Assembly (NCBI RefSeq): GCF_900142065.1
Contig: NZ_FSRJ01000004.1
Location: forward strand, 310,001 to 374,000
Direction: 5' to 3'
DNA length: 64,000 bases
Origin: Agromyces cerinus subsp. cerinus
Lineage (GTDB): Bacteria > Actinomycetota > Actinomycetes > Actinomycetales > Microbacteriaceae
This document shows, piece by piece, positions 34,881 to 41,538 of this stretch; position 1 is the stretch's first letter, and each line of letters begins with the position of its first letter. Below the pieces are notes generated by a model. The model saw only the letters and a program-made list of their open reading frames with translations. It was not told the origin of the DNA and made no database searches. The position numbers and the translations under genes were made by a program.

Positions 34881-35885
34881 ATGGCAGACCGTGTGCACAC
34901 CATCACCTCGATGGGCTCGGGAGCGCCGCGAGAGGGCGACCCCGGATCCGACCGCGCCGGGAGCACCGCATACTCGGGCTTCGCCGCCGACGAGGGTCGC
35001 GCCCACGGCATGGAGCGCGGCATCGACCGCGTGCTGGCGATCCAGCGGCCGATCGTGGTCGCCCATCTCCGCAGCATCCGTCGCCGTTCACCCGGTGCGA
35101 GCCCCGAGCAGATCGTGCGCATCCTCGAGCGCCGCTACCTCGCCGCCGTCACGACCGGCGGCGCGGCCGTCGGGGCGACCGCGGTCATCCCCGGAATCGG
35201 CACGGGCGTGACGCTCGCACTGTCGGGCGTCGAGACGGCGGGCTTCCTCGAGGCGACCGCCCTGTTCGCCCAATCGGTCGCCGAGGTGCACGGCATCGCC
35301 GTCGACAACCCCGACCGTGCGCGCGCCCTCGTGATGACCCTCATGCTCGGCAACGAAGGTGTCGACCTCGTGCGACAGTTCGCCGGACAGGCCTCGGGCT
35401 CTGGTGCCGCACGGAACGTCTACTGGGGCGAACTCATCACGAACACCATGCCGAAGGCGGTCATGGGGCCCGTCGTCGACAAGCTCCGCAACGTCTTCAT
35501 CAAGCAGTTCGCCGTGCGCGGCGGCGCCGGCATCATCGGCAAGGCGATCCCGTTCGGCATCGGCGCCGCGATCGGCGGCATCGGCAACAGCGTGCTCGGC
35601 CGCCGGGTGCTGAAGCAGTCGCGCCTCGCGTTCGGACAGCCGCCCGCGACGCTGCCGCTCGACCTCGAGCCGCGCGAGGGCGACTCCATGCTGAGCTCGG
35701 CCGCGTCGCGGCTGTCGCGCGCCGGCACCGCCGTCGGTGGCGTGGTGCTCTCCGCAGGCCGCGGCATCCAGTCGGCCGGGCACGCTGCAGGGCGAGCCGC
35801 ACGAGGCGCGATCACTCGGCGCTCTGATGACGGCGCGGCCAAGGAGACCGCCGATGACGCGGGAGAGTCGCCCGACACTCTGTAG
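34881..35885 (+). CDS. Conserved hypothetical protein with Gly-rich hydrophobic segments
   Basis: A 334-aa protein I cannot name. The N-terminal 60 residues are polar. GGAAVGATAVIPGIGTGVTL (about 90-110) and GGAGIIGKAIPFGIGAAIGG (about 215-235) are Gly-rich hydrophobic hairpins, separated by an amphipathic region (FLEATALFAQSVAEVHGI and LVMTLMLGNEGVDLVRQFAG). The last 70 residues are disordered and Ser/Arg-rich. The layout recalls EcsC-like proteins, but that is only a resemblance. It is located inside the envelope locus, 38 bp after the exporter ATPase. ATG follows TATGAT by 9 nt. Confidence 0.65.
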   Translation: MADRVHTITSMGSGAPREGDPGSDRAGSTAYSGFAADEGRAHGMERGIDRVLAIQRPIVVAHLRSIRRRSPGASPEQIVRILERRYLAAVTTGGAAVGATAVIPGIGTGVTLALSGVETAGFLEATALFAQSVAEVHGIAVDNPDRARALVMTLMLGNEGVDLVRQFAGQASGSGAARNVYWGELITNTMPKAVMGPVVDKLRNVFIKQFAVRGGAGIIGKAIPFGIGAAIGGIGNSVLGRRVLKQSRLAFGQPPATLPLDLEPREGDSMLSSAASRLSRAGTAVGGVVLSAGRGIQSAGHAAGRAARGAITRRSDDGAAKETADDAGESPDTL

Positions 35886-35890
35886 TTCGA

Positions 35891-35911
35891 TATATTCAGA
35901 AAATGCTGAAT
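35891..35911 (+). promoter_or_regulatory. Leaderless promoter with overlapping operator-like palindrome
   Basis: TATATT (35891-35896) lies exactly 6 nt before ATG 35903. ATTCAG-aaaatg-CTGAAT (35894-35911) is a perfect 6+6+6 inverted repeat that covers the end of the -10 box, the predicted +1 and the start codon. A repressor there would block initiation. The GbsR-type regulator at the end of this two-gene unit is the natural candidate (inference). Confidence 0.6.
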
Positions 35912-36709
35912 CTGGATCGCACGCTCGACCGTCCGGGTGCGACGCTCCGCTTCACGGTGCTCGACGGTCACCGGCGAACGGTGGTGCTCGTCCATGGCGC
36001 GGGCATGGATCACTCCATGTTCGCTGCGCAGGCGCTCGCCCTCCATGAGACCGGCCATTCGATCGTCGTCTTCGACCAGCGCGGCCACGGTGTCTCGCAC
36101 CTCGAACCCGGAAGGCACTTCACCGGCCCGGCCGCCCTCGACGACCTCGCGGCGCTCCTCGACCATCTCGCCCTCGACCGTCCCGCCCTCGTGGGGCACT
36201 CGCTCGGCGGCAACGTCGCGCAGGCGCTCGTGCGCCGAGATCCGGCCCGGGCCGGGGCGCTCATCGCGATCGACTCGACCTGGAACACCGGACCGCTCTC
36301 CCGCGGCGAACGGGCCGCGCTCCATCTCGCCGCTCCTGCGTTGTCGCTCATTCCCGCGTCGCGGCTGCCCGGCATGCTCGCTCGCGCTTCGGCGGTCACC
36401 CCCCGCGCGATCGCGCTGACGGAGGCGGTGTTCGCGCGAATGCCGAAGCGCGCGTTCCTCGATGTGTGGCGCGCGACGGTGTCGTTCGTCGAACCCGATG
36501 CCGGCTACCGGGTTCCCATCCCCCTCGGCCTCATCCGCGGCGAGCTGGATCGCACCGGCAACATCGCGACGGCGATGCCCGCGTGGGCAGGGGCGGAGGG
36601 CATCCGCGAACGAGTGGTCGCGGGCGCCGGCCACGTGGTGACCCTCGATGCGCCCGAAGCCACGACGACGGCCCTCCACGAGCTGCTCGCATCGGTGCCC
36701 CATGCCTGA
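35903..36709 (+). CDS. Alpha/beta-hydrolase
   Basis: A 268-aa alpha/beta-hydrolase. HGAGMDHSMF gives the oxyanion region, FDQRGHGVS follows, the nucleophile elbow is VGHSLGGNVA and the catalytic His is in VVAGAGHVVTLDAP. A helical lid lies at about 130-200. The acid residue is probably the Asp in IRGELDRTGN. Substrate unknown. It overlaps the downstream GbsR-type regulator gene by 8 bp, so the two form one unit under the promoter described at 35891. Confidence 0.82.
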   Translation: MLNLDRTLDRPGATLRFTVLDGHRRTVVLVHGAGMDHSMFAAQALALHETGHSIVVFDQRGHGVSHLEPGRHFTGPAALDDLAALLDHLALDRPALVGHSLGGNVAQALVRRDPARAGALIAIDSTWNTGPLSRGERAALHLAAPALSLIPASRLPGMLARASAVTPRAIALTEAVFARMPKRAFLDVWRATVSFVEPDAGYRVPIPLGLIRGELDRTGNIATAMPAWAGAEGIRERVVAGAGHVVTLDAPEATTTALHELLASVPHA

Positions 36710-37163
36710 GCGCGACGAGCGTGCCGAGTTCATCGAGTCGGTCGGCGACGCCATCGCGTCGTGGCACCTCTCCCGAGCCACCGGGCGGGTGTACGGGTTC
36801 CTGCTGCTCAGGACCGAACCGGAGACCCTCGACACCATCGGGGCGGAGCTGAACCTCAGCAGCGGCGGCGTCAGCACCGCGGTCCGAGAGCTCGTGTCGT
36901 GGGGACTCGCGCGAACGATTCCCCAGCCCGGCAGCCGCCGCCTCCGCGTGGAGGCCGTCGGCGGTTTCGAGCAGCTGCTCGCCGCGAGTCACGAACGCAC
37001 GCGAACCTTCATCCGCACGCTGCACTCCGGAGCGGCGCTGACCGATGGCGCACGTGCTCGCGAACGCCTGCGGGCCGTCGTCGGCCTCTTCGAGGGCTAC
37101 GTCGACGCGGGTGACCAGATGCTGCGACGGCATCACGTCGAGGACGGCGATTCGCGGCGCTGA
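36702..37163 (+). CDS. GbsR/MarR-type HTH regulator
   Basis: A 153-aa winged-helix protein. VYGFLLLRTEPETLDTIGAE, LNLSSGGVSTAVRELVSWGL (recognition helix) and ARTIPQPGSRRLRVEAVGG (wing) match the GbsR group of MarR-like regulators. The C-terminal helices (about 95-150) would dimerise. It is translated from within the end of the hydrolase gene, with an 8-bp overlap. It probably controls its own operon through the ATTCAG/CTGAAT palindrome (inference). Confidence 0.8.
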   Translation: MPERDERAEFIESVGDAIASWHLSRATGRVYGFLLLRTEPETLDTIGAELNLSSGGVSTAVRELVSWGLARTIPQPGSRRLRVEAVGGFEQLLAASHERTRTFIRTLHSGAALTDGARARERLRAVVGLFEGYVDAGDQMLRRHHVEDGDSRR

Positions 37164-37210
37164 CCCCGCATGGGGTGCCATCCCCCATCGCCCATCGCCC
37201 GGCGGGGCGG

Positions 37211-38509
37211 CTAGGCCTCGAGCTCCTCGTCGTCCTGCTCGCCGGCGCGCACGTCGCGCTCGTCGATGTCGCCGTCTGCGGCGTGCAGGGCGGCGAACCG
37301 CTCCCACTCGGCCATGAGGTGGTCGACCGCCGCGTGGAACCGCGCCGTGGTGACGCCCGGCGTCGGGTCGCCGAAATAGCGTTCAACCCATACGCCGAGC
37401 CGCTCGAGCGCCGCCTCGTCGTGCGCGACGTCGTCGACACGCGCGACCATCGCCGCGGAATCGGTCACGTCGAGCCATTCGCACGCCTGCAGGTACCCCG
37501 AGGTGTCGATCTGCGCCTCGGGGTTCGCCGGTCGGGTGATCAGGAGCGGCTTGCCCGCCGCCAGTCGGTCGTAGACCATCGCGGAGATGTCGACGACCGC
37601 GACATCGGCAGCTGCGAGCTGCCAGCCGAGCTTCGCGCCGTCGTCGTAGATGTGCTGTGCGGTCGGATCGGCAGCGTTCGCCGCCTCGATCGCCGCGATG
37701 ATCGCGCGATTCGCGGCGCCGTACTCGTGATCGACGACACCCGATCTCGGATGCGGCCGGTAGATGACCCGGTGCCGACCGGTGGCGAGCAGACCCTGCA
37801 CGAGGGGGACGCCGTGCGTCGCGATGGACCCGTATGCGGCCGCGCCGCGATCGCCCTCCCAGGTGGGCGCGTAGAGCACGACCTCGCGGTCGTCTGGCGT
37901 GTACGGCATGGCCGCGCCGTCGAGGTAGTGATCGGCCTGCGGGCGACCGATCGGGATGGCGCGCTTCTCGAAGTCGTAGTCCCAGAGCACCTTCTCGAGC
38001 CGCGCCCGGGCAGCGTCGCCCGCGATCAGCGAGTAGTCGTAGGCCTTGAACTGGTTCGTCGTCATGTACATCTTGTCGGACTCGCCGTGGTTGATGAACA
38101 CGTGCCAGCGGCGGCCGTACCGCATCATCTGGAAGTTCTTGGCGTTCTGGTTGACGTAGAAGACGACGTGCAGGTCCTGCTCGGCGATCACCCGCTCGAG
38201 GTCGGCGACGCGGCGCACGTACGCGACGGGCACCGGCGACTCGTCGAGCAGCGTCAGGGCCGCACCGGAGGCGCGGCTCAGGATCAGCACGGGGTGCCGT
38301 TCGGCCAGTTCTGCGAGCGGGGCGTACCACTGACGCAGCTGGTAGAGGTTGACCTTGCCGTCGGCGAAGTACACGCCGACTCGAAAGCGGTGCGGCGGCA
38401 GCGGTTCCTGTTCGGCGAGCTTCACGCCGAGCGAGCGCTGCGCCCGTCTGGACCACATGATGTCCTTGGCCAGCTTGACGGCGCGTCTCGCGTCTTTCCT
38501 CAATCCCAC
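37211..38509 (-). CDS. CDP-glycerol:glycerophosphate glycerophosphotransferase-like enzyme (TagB/TagF family)
   Basis: A 432-aa GT-B-fold enzyme of the Glyphos_transf family, which builds poly(glycerol/ribitol-phosphate) wall polymers from CDP-alcohols at the inner face of the membrane. The first half (about 50-200) holds VVFYVNQNAKNFQMMRYGRR and HVFINHGESDKMYM, with the catalytic His-Gly. The second has VVLYAPTWEGDRG and the paired YRPHPRSG plus VDISAMVYDRLA, conserved for CDP binding. The C-terminus is acidic. GTG 38509 is exactly 6 nt after TACCCT. It lies in a run of envelope genes but has its own promoter. Confidence 0.83.
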   Translation of the reverse strand: MGLRKDARRAVKLAKDIMWSRRAQRSLGVKLAEQEPLPPHRFRVGVYFADGKVNLYQLRQWYAPLAELAERHPVLILSRASGAALTLLDESPVPVAYVRRVADLERVIAEQDLHVVFYVNQNAKNFQMMRYGRRWHVFINHGESDKMYMTTNQFKAYDYSLIAGDAARARLEKVLWDYDFEKRAIPIGRPQADHYLDGAAMPYTPDDREVVLYAPTWEGDRGAAAYGSIATHGVPLVQGLLATGRHRVIYRPHPRSGVVDHEYGAANRAIIAAIEAANAADPTAQHIYDDGAKLGWQLAAADVAVVDISAMVYDRLAAGKPLLITRPANPEAQIDTSGYLQACEWLDVTDSAAMVARVDDVAHDEAALERLGVWVERYFGDPTPGVTTARFHAAVDHLMAEWERFAALHAADGDIDERDVRAGEQDDEELEA

Positions 38510-38590
38510 TTTCCAAGGGTAGCGAGGTCGAGCTGAGCGGATGCCCCGTTGCCGGCGCCGCGGCGGCACTGAGAGCCGATCGTTACCGCG

Positions 38591-39559
38591 TCAGACCACG
38601 GGTGGGCGCCCGGCGAGGGTCATGCGCCAGATCGTGCGCCAGCGCATCGGCCGCCGCTCCCCCGGATGCTCGCGCCATCCGGCGCGCCATCCGCCGAACC
38701 ACGCCTTCAGTGCCGTCGGCTGCCGCGCCCAGCGCAGCACCTGGATCGCGGTCCAGGAGCCGACGTAGAACGGCACGAGCACGGCGGGAAGGTTGCGGCG
38801 TGCGAGCCAGACCCGGTTCCTGGCGTTCAGCCGGTAGTAGTACGCGTGCCGGGCGGGGTCGATGACCGGATGCCCGGCCTCGAGGTCCCCGGCGTACCAG
38901 GCGACGTGCCCGGTGTCCCAGACCCGCCACGCCAGCTCGATGCCCTCGTGCGCGTAGAAGAACGGGTCGGCCCAGCCGCCGGTCGCATCGAACACGACAC
39001 GCGGCATCAGCACGGCGCCCTCCCAGCACGAGAAGACGTTGCTCGAGTGCGCCGGGTCGCCCTTGCGGATGCGCGGGATCCATCGGCGCGGGGAGACCCG
39101 GCCCGTCGGATCGACGACCCGAGGCTGGATCAGGCCGATCTCGGGCCGCTCGGCGAGCGTGCGGCATCCGTCGGCCAGGAACGTGTCGCTCGGCAGGAAC
39201 GCGTCGTCGTCGAGGAAGAAGAGCGCCTCGCCCGTCACGAGCGGCACCCCGCGGTTGCGTCCGGCCGGAATGCCGAGGTTCTCGGGCAGGTGCAGGGTCT
39301 TCACACCCGCGGGGAGCGCCGGCTCCGCGGTCGCCGGATCCCAGCCGTTGCCGACGCACACCACGTCGGTGACGACGCCCCGCTGGTCGAGGATGCTGCG
39401 GATGCCGCGAGCGAGGTCGTCGGGCCGCTTGCCCATGGTGAGCACGACCACGCCGACCCGCACACTGCTGGTCGCGCGTGTCGGGACCTGCTCGTCGGTT
39501 TCGACAGGCTCAACCCGCAGAGAGTCGGGCTCGACCGGCAGAGAGTCAGGACCGGACAC
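38591..39559 (-). CDS. Family 2 glycosyltransferase
   Basis: A 322-aa GT2. VGVVVLTMGKRPDDLARGIR opens the GT-A fold, GIPAGRNRGV follows, the metal-binding acidic cluster is LFFLDDDAFLP and the acceptor site is in FFYAHEGIELAWRVWD. A C-terminal amphipathic/hydrophobic region (about 265-290) may anchor it. The first 33 residues include a duplicated SLPVEP/SLRVEPVET segment coded by a repeat-like sequence. GTG 39463 is an alternative start without it. It overlaps the CDP-alcohol transferase gene by 14 bp. Likely decorates the envelope polymer. Confidence 0.8.
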   Translation of the reverse strand: MSGPDSLPVEPDSLRVEPVETDEQVPTRATSSVRVGVVVLTMGKRPDDLARGIRSILDQRGVVTDVVCVGNGWDPATAEPALPAGVKTLHLPENLGIPAGRNRGVPLVTGEALFFLDDDAFLPSDTFLADGCRTLAERPEIGLIQPRVVDPTGRVSPRRWIPRIRKGDPAHSSNVFSCWEGAVLMPRVVFDATGGWADPFFYAHEGIELAWRVWDTGHVAWYAGDLEAGHPVIDPARHAYYYRLNARNRVWLARRNLPAVLVPFYVGSWTAIQVLRWARQPTALKAWFGGWRAGWREHPGERRPMRWRTIWRMTLAGRPPVV

Positions 39560-40358
39560 GACGGGAGGACATGATCGCGACGAAGTGCCCGATCACGGAG
39601 AGCAGGGCGAGCGGCAGCAGCACGGCGAGCACGACCCGGTCGGTCATCGGCTGCCCGGCGAACAGCCCGACCACCGCTGCGGCGAACGCGATGAGCGTGA
39701 GCTCGACCGAGTGGTACAGGCGGTGGAACGGCAGGAATCGGGCGGCCTTGCGGAGCTTGGCCACGAGTCCGCCGCGCGGCGCGGTCTCGCCGTGGGTGTC
39801 GGCGAGCTTCGCGAGCCCGGCGTTCGCACGGGCGACGTGCACCATGTCGTTGAGCGCCTTGTTGAGCACGATCACGAGCGCGAGGAGCGCGGCGATCGTC
39901 GTCCAGAGGAAGTCGGCCGGGAACTCGAGCGGGTAGGCGGCCGCACGGATGCCGAGCGCGATCGGGATGAGCGCCTCGGTCGTGTAGTGCCCGACCTTGT
40001 CGAGGAACACGCCCGCAGGCGAGGAGGTGCGACGCCATCGAGCGACCTCGCCGTCGCAGCAGTCGACGAGCATCTGCAACTGGCCGAGCACGACCGCGAG
40101 CAGCGCGCCCCAGATGCCGGGGATCAGGAGGGCCGCGGCGGTCGACCAGCCCACGAGGATCATGAGACCGGTCACGCCGTTCGCGGAGATCGGGGTCTTC
40201 AGCAGCATCCACGTGAGGTACGGCGAGAGCTTGCGCAGGTACAGCGACGCCGTCCAGTGCTCGGCGTTGCGGCGACCGCGCACTTCGGGCGGCTGCGTCA
40301 CCTCGCGGAGCTGAGCGATGCTGGTGGGTCTCGTGGTGACCGGACCGGTCTGCGACAT
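39546..40358 (-). CDS. CDP-alcohol phosphotransferase with Asp-to-His substitution
   Basis: A 270-aa integral membrane enzyme joining a CDP-activated alcohol and an acceptor. The signature D-x2-D-G-x2-A-R-x8-G-x3-D-x3-D is present from D99 through D102-G103, A106-R107, G116 and D120, but the final Asp, normally the catalytic base, is His124 (DKVGHYTTE). About six membrane spans follow. ATG has AAGGTGA 6 nt upstream. It sits between two GT2 genes, 5 bp after the first and overlapping the second. With the LicC-like nucleotidyltransferase at 31.8 kb it could make an unusual phosphodiester-linked lipid or polymer unit. Confidence 0.82.
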   Translation of the reverse strand: MSQTGPVTTRPTSIAQLREVTQPPEVRGRRNAEHWTASLYLRKLSPYLTWMLLKTPISANGVTGLMILVGWSTAAALLIPGIWGALLAVVLGQLQMLVDCCDGEVARWRRTSSPAGVFLDKVGHYTTEALIPIALGIRAAAYPLEFPADFLWTTIAALLALVIVLNKALNDMVHVARANAGLAKLADTHGETAPRGGLVAKLRKAARFLPFHRLYHSVELTLIAFAAAVVGLFAGQPMTDRVVLAVLLPLALLSVIGHFVAIMSSRRVRS

Positions 40359-40363
40359 CCGTG

Positions 40364-41419
40364 TCACCTTCCCGTGTGCCTGGCGATGTTGCTCGTCAGC
40401 GACAGGTATCCGAGCACGAAGCCCACTCCCCACGAGACGTGTATGCACGGCAACACTACGAGAAACCGCGCCGCGGTGCGTACGCCGCGCCCGCTCGCGT
40501 ACACGAGCGTCGCCGCGAGCACGAAGAGCACGTACACGACCGGGACGATGAAGCCGAGGAGCAGCCAGGGCGTCGCTCCGAGCGCGGCCTGCACGAGGCC
40601 GGCGATGCCGAAGATCAGGCCGAGCGCGACGCCGAGCACCATCGCGGGCGGCACGAAGTAGCGGATGCCGTTCGCCGACGGGAATCGACGTGCGAGTTCG
40701 CCGCGCCAGAGTCCGGTGGAGAACATCTGCCGTGCGAGCCGGTCGAAGGTCGACCGCGGCCGGTAGGTCACTGCGAGCCGCGGGGTGAACCACACGACGC
40801 CGCCGGTCTCGCGAAGGCGCCGGTTCAGCTCCCAGTCCTGGCCGCGCTTGATGGTCTCGTCGAAGAGTCCGACGCGCAGGAGCGCGTCGCGCCGGAACAC
40901 CCCGAGGTAGACGGTGTCGGCCGGGCCCGCAGAGCCGCCGACGTGGAACGCGGAGCCGCCGAGGCCGACCTTCGTCGTGTAGGCGAGGGCGACGGCCTGC
41001 TCGAACGGGGTCTCGCCGCGGGCGTCCATCACGCCGCCGACGTTGTCGGCTCCGGTGCGTTCGAGCTCGTCGACGGCGATGCGCGCGTAGTCGGGCGGCA
41101 GCATCGAGTGCGAGTCGACCCGCACGACGACGGGGTACCGCGCCGCGCGGATGCCGATGTTGAGCCCGGCCGGCGTCGAGCCGATCTCGTTCTCGAGCAC
41201 GCGCACTCGGTCGTCGCGTGCCGCCAGATCGGCGACCAGCTCGTTCGTGCCGTCGATCGACGGGCCGAGCGCGATGAGCACCTCGACGGGACCGGTGTAG
41301 TCCTGCGCGAGGATCGACTCGACCGCGGCGCGGACGTGGGAGGCATCGTTGAGCACCGGCATGACGTAGGAGACGCCGAGGAGCGATGCGGGCATCGCTT
41401 CAGGGTGGTTCTCGGGCAT
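40364..41419 (-). CDS. Family 2 glycosyltransferase, ExoA-like, membrane-anchored
   Basis: A 351-aa GT2. The catalytic domain (about 1-240) shows VSYVMPVLNDASHVRAAVES, the nucleotide-binding VVRVDSHSMLPPDY and the acceptor motif KRGQDWELNRRLRETGG. Three C-terminal membrane spans (about 255-335) follow. Length and layout resemble ExoA/succinoglycan-type enzymes that add sugars to lipid-linked intermediates. A TAGGCT box at 41450 would give a leader of about 25 nt with GAGGAAC just before ATG. It leads the GT2-CDP-alcohol transferase-GT2 operon. Confidence 0.82.
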   Translation of the reverse strand: MPENHPEAMPASLLGVSYVMPVLNDASHVRAAVESILAQDYTGPVEVLIALGPSIDGTNELVADLAARDDRVRVLENEIGSTPAGLNIGIRAARYPVVVRVDSHSMLPPDYARIAVDELERTGADNVGGVMDARGETPFEQAVALAYTTKVGLGGSAFHVGGSAGPADTVYLGVFRRDALLRVGLFDETIKRGQDWELNRRLRETGGVVWFTPRLAVTYRPRSTFDRLARQMFSTGLWRGELARRFPSANGIRYFVPPAMVLGVALGLIFGIAGLVQAALGATPWLLLGFIVPVVYVLFVLAATLVYASGRGVRTAARFLVVLPCIHVSWGVGFVLGYLSLTSNIARHTGR

Positions 41420-41488
41420 GTTCCTCACTCGTCGCTCGGGTCGATCGAGCCTAGCAGCAGCGCCTTCGAGCGACCGCTGGCGCACGAA

Positions 41489-41522
41489 GGCGGGCCCGGG
41501 TCCGTTGGGACCCGGACCCGCC
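41489..41522 (-). terminator. Hairpin terminator after the HtrA-like gene
   Basis: A 15-bp stem with one mismatch (GGCGGGcCCGGGTCC / GGACCCGGaCCCGCC, loop gttg) lies between the stop of the protease gene and the promoter of the next minus-strand operon. Confidence 0.75.
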
Positions 41523-41538
41523 GGTCGGTCGTGGTCGA

